A DNA stretch of 64,000 nt from Tabrizicola flagellatus (GCF_008271465.1 NZ_VMDU01000001.1:434001-498000); one strand, 5' to 3'. Numbered from the stretch's first letter, positions 16,170 to 25,220 are shown. Numbers and translations are program-made. The notes: a model not told the origin generated them from the letters alone.

Positions 16170-18854
16170 TTAAGCGGCCTGGGCTTCCAGCCGGAGCGGC
16201 ACCGTCACACGGAAGGCCGCCCCGCCCTGCCCCGGCAGATAGGCGACCGATCCGCCGAGATTGGTCATGATCTCGCGGCAGATCGCAAGGCCAAGGCCCG
16301 CCCCGCCGGCGCGGTTCGCGTCGGTCAGCCGGGCGAATTTCTCGAAGATCAGCCGCTGGGCGTCCTTGGGGATTCCCTTGCCGTTGTCGATGAAATCCAC
16401 CGTGACCCGGCCGCCCCGTTGCCGGACGACGATGCGCAGTTCCGGCCGGGGCGCGTCGCAGTATTTCCGGGCGTTGGAGATCAGGTTGATGAAGACCTGG
16501 GTCAGCCGGTCGGCGTCGGTCTTGAGGTAGATCGCCTCGGACGGCAGGTCGCGGATCACCAGGAACTCGCGCTCCGGCCGCGTTGCCCGCGCCGCGGTCA
16601 GCGCGGTATCGATCATGCCCTGCAGGCTTGCCAGTCCGACATTCAGCTGCACGGTGCCATTCTCCAGCACCGACAGGTCCAGAAGATCGTCCAGCAGCCG
16701 CGTCAGCCGCTTGGCCTCGTCATGGATGATCTGGCCGTAGCGCACCACGGTTTCCGGCGGCAGGTCGCCCTCGGTCAGGATCTCGGAGAAGGCGCGGATC
16801 GAGGTCATCGGCGTGCGCAGCTCATGGCTGATCTGGCTGAGGAAGGCGTCCTTCTGCAGGGACAGCTGGGTCAGCTTCTCGTTCGCCTCGCGCAGGGCGC
16901 CGGCGGTGCGGGTGAGTTCCGCCTCGCGCGCCTCGAGCCGGGCGGAATATTCCAGAAGCTGGGCGGATTCCGAGGCCACCGCCATCAGGTCCTCGACCGT
17001 CACCGTGGCGCGGCCGACCAGCTGGCTGATCATCGCATGCGCCGTCGCCGCACCGACCGAGCCGGACAGCCGCGATTCCAGGCCATCGAGGAAAGCGGGC
17101 GTCGGGTCCGGCAGGAAGCCATCCTTGCCCTGTGCCCGCGCCGCCTCCTGGAACAGCGCCAGGGCGGCGTCCTCGCCCAGGATGCGCTGGGCCATGGTCA
17201 GGAGCGCCTCGGGTTCCACCTGCCCGCGCGCCCAGCGTTGCGGGCCGACCGATCCCTCGAAGACGTTGACGAAGGCAGCGCCCTGCAACCGCTCTACCGG
17301 CCCGGGGAAGGTGAGAAGCGAACCGATGCAGAAGGCGATGGTGTTCAGCGTCAGCGACCAGAAGAGCGCGTGGATCATCGGGTCCATCGCCTCGGTCCCG
17401 AACAGCGCATGCGGGCGCAGCCAGGAGAGGCCGAAAGCGCCTTCGGCAAAGACCTGGGCCGAGAGGGCGGCGCCCGGTCCGAAGGAGGGCAGGAAGGAGG
17501 TATAGGCCCAGACCACGAAACCGGTGACGAGGCCGAGGATGGCCCCGGTGCGGGTGGCCCCGCGCCAGAAGATGCCGCCGATCATTGCCGGCAGCACCTG
17601 CGCCACGCCCAGGAAGGCGATCAGCCCGATGGCGGCAAGCGCGGCCGAACCGCCCGAGACGTGGTAATAGGCATAGCCGAGCGCCAGCACCGCCCCGATG
17701 GCGATCCGCCGCGCCATCAGCACCACCTGGCGCAGGTCGTCCCCCGCCCCCGCCTTGGGGCGCAGCCGCAGCCAGAGCGGGATCATGACGTGGTTCGAGA
17801 TCATCGTGGCCAGCGCGATCGATTCCACGATCACCATCGAGGTGGCCGAGGAAAAGCCGCCAAGAAAGGCGAACATCGCCAGGGCGCCCTGCCCTTCGGC
17901 CAGGGGCAGGGTCAGGACGAACATGTCGGGGTTCGCGCCCTCGGGCAGGCGTTCGAGGCCGACCACCGCGATGGGCACGATGAACAGGCTCATAGCCATA
18001 AGATACAGAGGGAAGGCCCAGCTGGCGCGGGCGAGGTGGCCCTCGTCCTCGTTCTCCACCACCATGACCTGGAACATGCGCGGGAGGCAGATCACGGCGG
18101 CGGCCGAGAGGAAGATCAGGCCCGTCCAGCGCCCCGGCTGGACCTGCCAGGCGGCCAGGTCGGCGGCGTCGATCCGGGCGATCACGTCCGCAATCCCGCC
18201 CGCGATGCCCCAGACCACGAAACTGCCCACCGCAAGCAGCGCCACGAGCTTGACCACCGCCTCGACCGCAATCGCGGTGACGATGCCGTGGTGCTGTTCG
18301 CGCGCATCGAGGTTGCGGGTGCCGAAGAGGATGGTGAAGAGCGCCAGCCCCACCGCCACCCAGACCGCGATCTGCCCGGGGTCGAGCGGGCGCGAGCCGC
18401 CGGGCTCGGTGGCGGCAAAGACGCCGAAGGCCAGGACCACCGACTGCAGTTGCAGCGCGATGTAAGGCGTGGCCGCCACGACCATGATGACCGTGACGAT
18501 CACCCCGAGCCCGTTCGACTTGCCGTAGCGCGACGAGATCAGGTCGGCGATCGAGGTGACATGGTGCTGCCGTCCGATCCGCACCAGCTTGCGCAGGAGC
18601 CACCACCAGCCGATGAACACGAGCGTCGGGCCGAAGTAGATCGTCAGGAACTCCAGCCCCGAGCGCGCGGCATAACCGACCGCGCCGTAGAAGGTCCAGG
18701 CCGTGCAGTAGATCGACAGCGAGAGCGTATAGACCAGCGGCGAGCGCAGCCAGCCGAGCCGCCCGCGCGCGGCCCTGCGCTCGACAAGAAAGGCGACGGC
18801 AAAAAGTAAGACGACGTAAAGGAGGCAGGACAGGACGAGAAGATTGAAGGGCAT
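16170..18854 (-). CDS. Sensor histidine kinase fused to a sodium:solute symporter domain (CrbS/CbrA-like)
   Basis: 894 residues from ATG 18854. Residues 1-500 hold about thirteen membrane segments with SSF-family sequence (YTLSLSIYCTAWTFYGAVGY, TSIADLISSRYGKS). A linker and coiled coil follow, then a HisKA domain with the phosphoacceptor in SHELRTPMTS near residue 675. An HATPase domain closes it with DNGKGIPKD and GGAGLGLAI. CrbS-type kinases sense substrates such as acetate and phosphorylate a response regulator. It is third in an operon after the receiver and the small membrane protein, one base after the latter's stop. The adjacent ScfR supports a role in short-chain fatty acid metabolism; the actual ligand is inferred. 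Confidence 0.85.
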   Translation of the reverse strand: MPFNLLVLSCLLYVVLLFAVAFLVERRAARGRLGWLRSPLVYTLSLSIYCTAWTFYGAVGYAARSGLEFLTIYFGPTLVFIGWWWLLRKLVRIGRQHHVTSIADLISSRYGKSNGLGVIVTVIMVVAATPYIALQLQSVVLAFGVFAATEPGGSRPLDPGQIAVWVAVGLALFTILFGTRNLDAREQHHGIVTAIAVEAVVKLVALLAVGSFVVWGIAGGIADVIARIDAADLAAWQVQPGRWTGLIFLSAAAVICLPRMFQVMVVENEDEGHLARASWAFPLYLMAMSLFIVPIAVVGLERLPEGANPDMFVLTLPLAEGQGALAMFAFLGGFSSATSMVIVESIALATMISNHVMIPLWLRLRPKAGAGDDLRQVVLMARRIAIGAVLALGYAYYHVSGGSAALAAIGLIAFLGVAQVLPAMIGGIFWRGATRTGAILGLVTGFVVWAYTSFLPSFGPGAALSAQVFAEGAFGLSWLRPHALFGTEAMDPMIHALFWSLTLNTIAFCIGSLLTFPGPVERLQGAAFVNVFEGSVGPQRWARGQVEPEALLTMAQRILGEDAALALFQEAARAQGKDGFLPDPTPAFLDGLESRLSGSVGAATAHAMISQLVGRATVTVEDLMAVASESAQLLEYSARLEAREAELTRTAGALREANEKLTQLSLQKDAFLSQISHELRTPMTSIRAFSEILTEGDLPPETVVRYGQIIHDEAKRLTRLLDDLLDLSVLENGTVQLNVGLASLQGMIDTALTAARATRPEREFLVIRDLPSEAIYLKTDADRLTQVFINLISNARKYCDAPRPELRIVVRQRGGRVTVDFIDNGKGIPKDAQRLIFEKFARLTDANRAGGAGLGLAICREIMTNLGGSVAYLPGQGGAAFRVTVPLRLEAQAA

Positions 18855-18855
18855 C

Positions 18856-19119
18856 TCAGTCCTCGTCCTCCTCTGCCCCCTCGCCACCGCGCAGCCCCGG
18901 CGCGAAGGCCGCGGCCAGGAGGACAAGGCCCAGCCAGACCACGAAGAAATAGATCACGTCGCCGGATTCCAGCGCCATGCGGGAGTCCGGGGCCCAGAGG
19001 AGCGGCAAGAGGAGCAGGAACAGGCCGAGGACGGGCAGAAGCCGCGCGGCATCGCGCAGGCGGCGGCGGCGGTAGGGCGCCCGCGCGAGGAACAGGGGCT
19101 GCTTCGGGCGGCGCGTCAC
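18856..19119 (-). CDS. Small membrane protein of the symporter-kinase operon
   Basis: 87 residues with two hydrophobic segments (LLPVLGLFLLLLPLLW and DVIYFFVVWLGLVLLAAAFA), a basic N-terminus and an acidic tail (GGEGAEEDED). It starts with GTG, overlapping the receiver gene's stop as GTGA, and ends one base before the kinase ATG. Small proteins at this position accompany SSF-kinases and may be an accessory subunit. The function is not established. Confidence 0.7.
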   Translation of the reverse strand: MTRRPKQPLFLARAPYRRRRLRDAARLLPVLGLFLLLLPLLWAPDSRMALESGDVIYFFVVWLGLVLLAAAFAPGLRGGEGAEEDED

Positions 19120-19493
19120 GGGGTGCGCCCGGACTGGGCCAGCATCGCGCGAACCTCGGCCAGGATCTCGGCGTTCGAGAAGGGCTTGGTCATGAAGCGG
19201 TCGGCGCCCGCCTGTTCGGCCACCTCGCGGTCGCGGCCGCGGGCGGTGAGCATGATCACCGGGGTCGTCCTGCTGGCCGGATCGGCGCGGAGGCTGGCCA
19301 GCACCTCGAGCCCCGACATGCCGGGCAGCATGTGGTCGAGGATCACCAGATCCGGCGGGTCCTGCCGGGCCAGCACCAGCGCCGCGGCGCCCTCGCCGGC
19401 ATGGCTGACGCGCAACCCGTCGCGGGTCAGCAGGAAGCGGATCGCCTCGGCGATGTTCGGTTCGTCCTCGATCAGAAGGACATGCGCGGCCAA
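19116..19493 (-). CDS. Single-domain response regulator (receiver only)
   Basis: 125 residues, a complete CheY-like receiver. It has acidic pocket residues in LLIEDEPNIAEA, the phosphoacceptor Asp in LVILDHMLPG, Thr in MLTARGR and Lys in FMTKPFS. There is no output domain, unlike CrbR, which has a LuxR-type DNA-binding domain. The start is a TTG at 19493 after a G-rich site; the frame upstream of it is not receiver-like. It heads the operon with the membrane protein and the symporter-kinase, so it is the probable kinase partner and would act by protein interaction or relay. Confidence 0.8.
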   Translation of the reverse strand: MAAHVLLIEDEPNIAEAIRFLLTRDGLRVSHAGEGAAALVLARQDPPDLVILDHMLPGMSGLEVLASLRADPASRTTPVIMLTARGRDREVAEQAGADRFMTKPFSNAEILAEVRAMLAQSGRTP

Positions 19494-19638
19494 TGGTTCC
19501 CCCCGGTCGGTCTTCTGCCGCCCTACCCCACTATCGGCGCAAACCGCGGCCCGTGTCAAAGCCTGAGGGCGACGCTCGTCGATGCCTGCGGCACTCCTCG
19601 CAGCCCGACCACCCGTCAGGCGCCGCAGGTGGAGCGGG

Positions 19639-20916
19639 TCAGGCCAGGCCCTCGACCGGAAGGATCGAGGGCTCGCGCCGGGCCGGGCAGTCGCCGCGCA
19701 CGCAGACCCGGCAGCTCGACCCGATGGGCAGCACCGGCCCCTCACCCTCGTCGGGCAGGATCAGCATCGCCGCCTCGCGCAGTTCGGGACCGCGCAGGCC
19801 CCTCGGATGCCGCGTCTCGGCCCAGGCGACGACGCGATGGCGCCGCTCGCCCTGCCCGGCCATCTGCACCCGCGCCTCGAAGGGCTGCCCGGGCCGGCCA
19901 AGCGCCGCGTAGAGCGGCCAGAGCGGACAGGCGGCGCCGAAGCGCGGCAAGGGGAACCCGGTCGTCGGCTTGCGAAAGGTCAGCGTGCCCGAGCCGTCGC
20001 AGGTGACGAGGCCGGCTTGCAGGTCCGCCATACCGGCCAGCCGGCGCATCACCACGAGGGGCGAGACGCCAAGCCGGTCAGACAGCAGGAGCGGATCGGG
20101 GCCGAGCGCCGCCAGGCCCGCAGCAAGCGCGGATTCGGGCAGGACCTCGGCGTCCGAACGCGCGCGCGCGAGGAACCCGCCGGCCAGACTGCGCGCGGCC
20201 GAAGAGGCGAGCCCGGCCACCTCGGCCTCAAGCCCCGCGGCAAGTTCGGCGTCGGCAATGCGCCAGCCACGGCTGCGCAGCCAGTCCTCCACCTCTTCCT
20301 GCGGGGCGGCGATACCCTGTTCCTCGATTCCCTGCCGCGCGTCGAGGAACCCAACCAGCGCCTCTGCGCCCGCCGCAAGACGCTCACTGTCCTGATGCAG
20401 GTTGCGGTGGAACCGGGCGGCCCAGTCGGCGTCGAGGTCCGGCGTCTCGGCCAGGATCGCGGCCGTGGCCCGGACCGCCGACAGCGAGGAGAGCAGCTCG
20501 TGCAGCGAGGCCGAAAGGTGCGGGTCGTGGCTCATCCGGTCGTTCAGCGCCTCGACCGCGCGCTCCAGCGCCAGGGTCCTTGCATCGAGCGTCGCCAGAA
20601 GACCGGCCCAGCCCGGAAAACGGTCCACGAACTCCTCCACCCGCTCGACCTCGGCCATCGTCCCGCTGCGGGCGGCGGCGGAGCGCAGGTCTTCGACCAG
20701 CGCCGCGTTGCGTCCCTCGGCCAGCGCCGCGCGGTCGATCTGCAAGGCATCGGCCAGCCGCTCCATCACCTCGGGCGTGATCTTGCGGCGGTTGTGTTCG
20801 ATGAGGTTGAGGTAGCTGGCCGAGATTCCGGCCCGCTGGGCCACCTCGGCCTGGCGCATCCCCTGGGCCAGACGCAGGTCGCGCAGCTTGGTGCCGGTCA
20901 GGGCAGACAGTGGCAT
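19639..20916 (-). CDS. ScfR/RamB/PrpR-family short-chain fatty acid regulator
   Basis: 425 residues. An XRE helix-turn-helix (KLRDLRLAQGMRQAEVAQRA, then GISASYLNLIEHNRRKI) is followed by a long effector region and a DUF2083-type C-terminus. The C-terminus includes a cysteine cluster CRVCVRGDC near residue 405. The family regulates acetate and propionate assimilation genes (RamB, PrpR). It is encoded beside the symporter-kinase operon, pointing to a common role. Two direct repeats 22 and 42 bases upstream of the start look like an autoregulatory operator. The start ATG 20916 gives the family's standard N-terminus. Confidence 0.8.
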   Translation of the reverse strand: MPLSALTGTKLRDLRLAQGMRQAEVAQRAGISASYLNLIEHNRRKITPEVMERLADALQIDRAALAEGRNAALVEDLRSAAARSGTMAEVERVEEFVDRFPGWAGLLATLDARTLALERAVEALNDRMSHDPHLSASLHELLSSLSAVRATAAILAETPDLDADWAARFHRNLHQDSERLAAGAEALVGFLDARQGIEEQGIAAPQEEVEDWLRSRGWRIADAELAAGLEAEVAGLASSAARSLAGGFLARARSDAEVLPESALAAGLAALGPDPLLLSDRLGVSPLVVMRRLAGMADLQAGLVTCDGSGTLTFRKPTTGFPLPRFGAACPLWPLYAALGRPGQPFEARVQMAGQGERRHRVVAWAETRHPRGLRGPELREAAMLILPDEGEGPVLPIGSSCRVCVRGDCPARREPSILPVEGLA

Positions 20917-20938
20917 CGGACCCTCCCCCGGCCGAAGG

Positions 20939-20966
20939 TTTACAAGCGCAGTGAAGCTTTACAAGC
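20939..20966. promoter_or_regulatory. Direct-repeat operator candidate upstream of the ScfR gene
   Basis: TTTACAAGC occurs twice, at 20939-20947 and 20958-20966, 19 bases apart (about two helical turns). On the gene's strand it reads GCTTGTAAA. It resembles the TTTGCAA-type half sites reported for RamB/PrpR. Binding is inferred. Confidence 0.5.
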
Positions 20967-21029
20967 CCGCAAGACGGAAAGGCGCCGCCCCGAAGGACGG
21001 CGCCATGGTTCACGTTGCTGCGCGCTGGA

Positions 21030-22013
21030 TCAGTTCGCCAGCGCCTTGTCGGTGATCGCATGGGTCCAGGCCCCTTCCGGCGCCTTCGAGATCACCGGGT
21101 CGGACCCGCCGGCCAACAGCGTGGCCACCGTGCGTTCATAGTCGGCCGGATCGAGCGCGCCGTTCGAGCCGGCGGTCAGCTTGGCCACCTCGCCCATCAT
21201 GCGCTTCTGGTGGGCCTCGGTCTGGGCGCCGGTCTGGTCGTTCTCCAGCACGATCATCGCGGCTTCGTCCGGGTTCTCCTCGGCATATTTCCAGCCCTTC
21301 ATGCTGGCCCGGACGAACTTGACCATGGTTTCGGCGAAGGCCGGATCGGCCAGGCGGTCCTCGAGCGCATAGAGACCGTCCTCGAGCGTGGCGACGCCCT
21401 GATCCTCATACTTGAAGGTGATCAGGTCGTCCGGGCTGATCCCGGCGTCGATCACCTGCCAGTATTCGTTGTAGGTCATGGTCGAGATGCACGCGGCCTG
21501 CTTCTGCAGCAAGGGGTCCACGTTGAAACCCTGCTTCAGCACCGTAACGCCGCCGGGGCTGCCGTCGGTCTTGAAGCCGAGCTGGCTCATCCACGACAGG
21601 AAGGGGTATTCGTTGCCGAAGAACCAGACGCCCAGCGTCTTGTCTGCGAAATCCTTGGGCTCCTTGATCCCGGTTTCCTTCAGGCAGGTCAGCATCATGC
21701 CCGAGGACTTGAAGGGCTGGGCGATGTTCACCAGCGGCAGGCCCTTTTCCCGCGCGGCAAGCGCCGCCGGCATCCATTCCACCACCACATCGGCCCCGCC
21801 CCCGGCGATGACCTGCGTCGGCGCGATGTCCGGGCCGCCCGGCAGGATGGTGACGTTAAGACCCTCTTCCTCGTAGAACCCCTTGTCCTTGGCCACATAG
21901 TAACCCGCGAACTGGGCCTGCGTGACCCATTTGAGTTGCAGCTTCACATCCTCGGCGCTGGCCCCCGAGGCCATCGCTGCCATGGCTGCCGCCATCAGTA
22001 GCTTCTTCATCAT
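21030..22013 (-). CDS. ABC transporter substrate-binding protein, THI5/NMT1 type (pyrimidine or related N-compound)
   Basis: 327 residues with a signal peptide (MKKLLMAAAMAAMASGASAE). The mature protein starts KLQLKWVTQAQFAGYYVAKD and has GGADVVVEWMPAALAA and MTYNEYWQVIDAG, typical of the THI5/NMT1-like fold. These proteins bind pyrimidine-related and similar N-heterocycles in the periplasm. It is the last gene of the importer cluster after two permeases, and the cluster is embedded among pyrimidine-degradation genes. The ligand is therefore likely uracil, thymine, a dihydropyrimidine or hydantoin. The second ATG (22010) has better spacing from GGGAG. Confidence 0.8.
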   Translation of the reverse strand: MMKKLLMAAAMAAMASGASAEDVKLQLKWVTQAQFAGYYVAKDKGFYEEEGLNVTILPGGPDIAPTQVIAGGGADVVVEWMPAALAAREKGLPLVNIAQPFKSSGMMLTCLKETGIKEPKDFADKTLGVWFFGNEYPFLSWMSQLGFKTDGSPGGVTVLKQGFNVDPLLQKQAACISTMTYNEYWQVIDAGISPDDLITFKYEDQGVATLEDGLYALEDRLADPAFAETMVKFVRASMKGWKYAEENPDEAAMIVLENDQTGAQTEAHQKRMMGEVAKLTAGSNGALDPADYERTVATLLAGGSDPVISKAPEGAWTHAITDKALAN

Positions 22014-22028
22014 CGTACTCCCATGTTG

Positions 22029-22043
22029 GGCCCCTTCCGGGCC
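22029..22043 (-). other. Intercistronic hairpin between permease and binding-protein genes
   Basis: GGCCC, a five-base loop and GGGCC lie in the 33-bp gap between the permease stop (22047) and the binding-protein start (22013). There is no T-run, so it is more likely an mRNA-processing or stability element than a terminator. Confidence 0.35.
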
Positions 22044-22046
22044 TTG

Positions 22047-22892
22047 TTAATGCCGTTGCGACGGATGCCAGAAGGTCACCCACCGTTCGATCAGCGAAAT
22101 CAGCCCATACAGAACCGACCCCGCCAATGCCGCCACCGCAATCTCGGCCCAGACCATGTCGAGGCCAAGCCGGCCCACCTCGGTCGAGATGCGGAACCCC
22201 ATGCCATAGACCGGGCTGCCGAAAAACTCGGCAACGATGGCCCCGATCAGCGCCAGAGTCGATGCAATTTTCAGCCCGTTGAAGACGAAGGGCATCGCCG
22301 CGGGCAGGCGCAGCTTGAGAAGGCTCTGCCAGTAGGAGGCGCCCCAGGTCGCCATCAGGTCGCGCTGCATGCGGTCCGAGGCCTGAAGGCCCGCAACGAT
22401 GTTCACCAGAAGCGGGAAGAACACCATCACCACCACGACCGCCGCCTTCGACTGCCAGTCGAAGCCGAACCACATCACCAGGATCGGCGCGAGGCCGACG
22501 ATGGGCAGCGCGGCGACGAAATTGCCGATCGGCAGCAGGCCGCGCTGCAGGAAGGGGCTGCGATCGACGGCGATGGCGGTCAGGAAGGCCGCGCCGGCGC
22601 CGATCAGGAAGCCCGGGATCGCCCCCTTTAGGATCGTCTGCGCGAAGTCCTGCCACAGGACCGGCAGCGAGGTCGCGATCTTCGCGGCGATGGCGCTGGG
22701 GGCGGGCAGGATCACCGGGGCGACGTTCAGGCCGCGCACCAACCCCTCCCAGAGCACCAGGACCGTGACACCGAAGATCAGCGGCACCAGGATCCTGCCC
22801 AGGCGGGTCTGCGCGATCCCGCTTCCCGCCAGCCGGACGTTCAGCGCCCAAGCGGCGAGCCACACCGTAATTGCCAGCCACAGCGCCGTCAT
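22047..22892 (-). CDS. ABC transporter permease, SsuC/ThiX type (second permease)
   Basis: 281 residues with about six membrane helices. The ATPase-docking loop reads ATWGASYWQSLLKLRLPAAM near residue 185. The pattern LPAPSAIAAKIATSL near residue 65 is typical of SsuC/TauC/ThiX permeases. Its ATG overlaps the stop of the first permease (ATGA), so the two are coupled and probably form a heterodimer. It is the inner-membrane channel of the importer with the ATPase at 24313 and the binding protein at 21030. Confidence 0.85.
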   Translation of the reverse strand: MTALWLAITVWLAAWALNVRLAGSGIAQTRLGRILVPLIFGVTVLVLWEGLVRGLNVAPVILPAPSAIAAKIATSLPVLWQDFAQTILKGAIPGFLIGAGAAFLTAIAVDRSPFLQRGLLPIGNFVAALPIVGLAPILVMWFGFDWQSKAAVVVVMVFFPLLVNIVAGLQASDRMQRDLMATWGASYWQSLLKLRLPAAMPFVFNGLKIASTLALIGAIVAEFFGSPVYGMGFRISTEVGRLGLDMVWAEIAVAALAGSVLYGLISLIERWVTFWHPSQRH

Positions 22893-23755
22893 GCCCGCAC
22901 CCCCATGCGCCTCCCGGCAATCCGTTCGATCAGGCCCACCACCAGGATCAGGATCCCCGCCAGGATCGCTGCCGCGAAAAGGCTCGCCCACATGATCAGC
23001 GGCTCGCCGAACTGCGACCCGATCAGCATGCGCGCGCCCAGGCCCTCGATGGCCCCGGTCGGCAGCTCCCCCACGATCGTCCCCACGAGCGAGGCCGCGA
23101 CGGCCACCTTCAGCGAAGCGAAGAAGTAGGGCATCGAGGCCGGCAGCCGCAGCTTCAGGAAGGTCTGCGCATCGCTGGCGCCATAGGTCCTGAGGAGGTC
23201 GAGCTGCATCTGGTCGGGACTGCGCAACCCCTTCACCATGCTGACGAGGACCGGGAAGAAGGACAGGTAGGCCGCGATCACCGCCTTGGGAATGTCGCGT
23301 CCGGTCAGGCCCAGCTGGCTCGACAGCGTGATGATCATGGGGGCAAGGGCCACGATGGGAATGGTCTGGCTGATGATCGCCCAGGGCATGACCGACATGT
23401 CCATCACCCGGAACCGGACGATGGCAACGGCGAGGAGGACGCCCACGACGATCCCCAGGCCGAAGCCCGTCATCGTGCCCTTGAACGTCACGAAAGCGTG
23501 GTAGACGAGGCTGCGCTTCGAGGTCACTGCCTGGCCGAACAGCCCCTTCCAGAGCTCGGCCCCGACCTGGTGTGGTGGCGGCAGGAGCGGCCGGGCCTGG
23601 TCCATGGTCTGCGGGATCACCTCGGCCCACGTCACGGTCTGCCCGGCCCGCTCTGCCTGGTCGAAGGCCCAGGTCGCGTTCATCCAGACGGCGGCCGCAT
23701 ACCAGATCGCCACGATACCGGCGAGGACGGTCACGACGGGAAGCGCACGGCTCAT
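22889..23755 (-). CDS. ABC transporter permease, SsuC/ThiX type (first permease)
   Basis: 288 residues from ATG 23755, which has AGGAGG nine bases upstream. The longer frame to 23887 is discarded. Six membrane helices; the EAA loop reads RTYGASDAQTFLKLRLPASM near residue 195. It pairs with the second permease by a four-base overlap. A long periplasmic N-terminal loop (VTWAEVIPQTMDQARPLLPP) follows the first helix. It belongs to the pyrimidine-associated importer. Confidence 0.85.
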   Translation of the reverse strand: MSRALPVVTVLAGIVAIWYAAAVWMNATWAFDQAERAGQTVTWAEVIPQTMDQARPLLPPPHQVGAELWKGLFGQAVTSKRSLVYHAFVTFKGTMTGFGLGIVVGVLLAVAIVRFRVMDMSVMPWAIISQTIPIVALAPMIITLSSQLGLTGRDIPKAVIAAYLSFFPVLVSMVKGLRSPDQMQLDLLRTYGASDAQTFLKLRLPASMPYFFASLKVAVAASLVGTIVGELPTGAIEGLGARMLIGSQFGEPLIMWASLFAAAILAGILILVVGLIERIAGRRMGVRA

Positions 23756-23822
23756 GGCCGGCCCTCCTGCCACCTGCCATGTCCCGCCAGACCCCGAGGC
23801 AGCGGATCGTGCCAGCCTCTGC

Positions 23823-24233
23823 TCATTGCACCTTTCCTTTCCTGCGCGACCGCCGGGGCTTTTCCGCGGCCGCAGCGATCTCCGCATCGGCGGCAGCCAT
23901 GGCCTGCGCCTGCGCCTCCGGCGGCAAGGCCTCCCAGGCGCGGGCAGCCCGCAGCCCGTCGATCAGATCCCAGACCAGGACCACAAGCGCGACCGGATAG
24001 AGCAGCGCGATGAGGCCCAGCCACATCAGGATCTCGCCGATCTTCAGCTCGGTGCGCAGCATCAGGCCGGCACTGCCCGCAGCCCAGAAGGCCAGCCAGA
24101 TCGCACCAAGCGCCCCGGCGACCACCACCGGCACGCCGACCGCCCATTTCAGGAACTGCGCCCATGCCGCGCCCCGCCCCGGCGGAGGCAGTATCGCAGG
24201 CTGGGACGGTCTTGAGGACGGGGATCGTGACAT
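23823..24233 (-). CDS. Small membrane protein of the importer cluster
   Basis: 136 residues with two hydrophobic segments (AVGVPVVVAGALGAIWLAFW and LMWLGLIALLYPVALVVLVW), an Ala-rich helix and a basic tail (KPRRSRRKGKVQ). It sits between the ATPase and permease genes on the same strand. I know no function. The position suggests an accessory subunit of the importer. Confidence 0.6.
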   Translation of the reverse strand: MSRSPSSRPSQPAILPPPGRGAAWAQFLKWAVGVPVVVAGALGAIWLAFWAAGSAGLMLRTELKIGEILMWLGLIALLYPVALVVLVWDLIDGLRAARAWEALPPEAQAQAMAAADAEIAAAAEKPRRSRRKGKVQ

Positions 24234-24312
24234 GCATGTTCACCCCTGTGTCCCCGCCGGAATGCCTTTCCGAGCCTCCGAAGGGACCGGCCCCAGACCT
24301 GTGCCCGAGCCC

Positions 24313-25104
24313 CTAGTCATCATGATGCCCCGCCCGCAGCCCCTCGCGCACGCGGTGGGCGATCTCGATGAACTCGCGACTGTCGCGGATGTCGAGCGGA
24401 CGCTCCTTCGGCAAGGGCGAGTCGATGACATCGGTGATCCGGCCCGGACGCGGCGACATGACCACGATCTTGGTGGAAAGATAGACCGCCTCGGGGATCG
24501 AATGGGTGACGAAGCCGATGGTCTTGCCGGTGCGCGCCCAGAGCTTCAGCACTTCCTCGTTCAGCCGGTCGCGGACGATTTCATCCAGCGCGCCGAAGGG
24601 TTCGTCCATCAAGAGGATGTCAGCATCGAAAGCCAGCGCCCGCGCGATCGAGGCGCGCTGCTGCATACCCCCCGACAACTGCCAGGGGAACTTCTTGCCG
24701 AAGCCCTTCAGCTCCACCAGTTCCAGCACCCGTTCGATCCGCTGGTCCTGCTCGGCCTTCGGAAAGCCCATGATCTCCAGCGGCAGACGGATGTTGCCGG
24801 CGATTGTCCGCCAGGGATAAAGCCCCGCCGCCTGGAAGACATAGCCATAGGCGCGCTTCTGCCGTGCCTCGTCGGGCGTCATCCCGTTCACGATCAGCGT
24901 GCCGCCCGTGGGATGTTCCAGCGCCGCGATGCAGCGCAGGAAGGTGGTCTTGCCGCAACCCGACGGCCCGATGAAGCTGACGAAATCGCCCTGGTTGATC
25001 GTCAGGTTGACATCCTTCAGCGCCTGGACCGGCCCGTCCGCCGTCTGGAAGACAAGGTTCAGCCCCTTGGCCTCGATCACCGGTTGGCTGACAGTATCCT
25101 TCAC
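24313..25104 (-). CDS. ABC transporter ATP-binding protein, SsuB/TauB/ThiZ type
   Basis: 263 residues with the full set of ABC motifs. These are Walker A GPSGCGKTT near residue 48, a Q-loop in YVFQAAGLYPWRT, signature LSGGMQQR, Walker B ILLMDEPFGALDE, and a switch His in FVTHSIPEA. It powers the adjacent permeases. The start at 25104 begins MKDTVSQPVIEAKGLNLVFQ. About 50 bases separate it from the next gene of the cluster, so the cluster is probably one transcript. Confidence 0.9.
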   Translation of the reverse strand: MKDTVSQPVIEAKGLNLVFQTADGPVQALKDVNLTINQGDFVSFIGPSGCGKTTFLRCIAALEHPTGGTLIVNGMTPDEARQKRAYGYVFQAAGLYPWRTIAGNIRLPLEIMGFPKAEQDQRIERVLELVELKGFGKKFPWQLSGGMQQRASIARALAFDADILLMDEPFGALDEIVRDRLNEEVLKLWARTGKTIGFVTHSIPEAVYLSTKIVVMSPRPGRITDVIDSPLPKERPLDIRDSREFIEIAHRVREGLRAGHHDD

Positions 25105-25220
25105 GCCCTCATCCCTTCCCTCATCGGCCGCGAATCCGCTCCCGGGCCTTCACATTCCCGTTGCCTCGCGGTGCGACCCTGCGCTCCGGTCCCCATCTTG
25201 GGGTCGAAAGGAGGACCGCC

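Noticed and set aside
16131-18809. 892-residue plus-strand open frame
   Set aside because: It is antisense to the symporter-kinase gene and lacks any recognisable motif.
20917-25220. TPP riboswitch before the THI5-like importer
   Set aside because: I looked for the conserved CUGAGA and ACCUGA elements ahead of the importer genes and did not find them; the gaps are too short.
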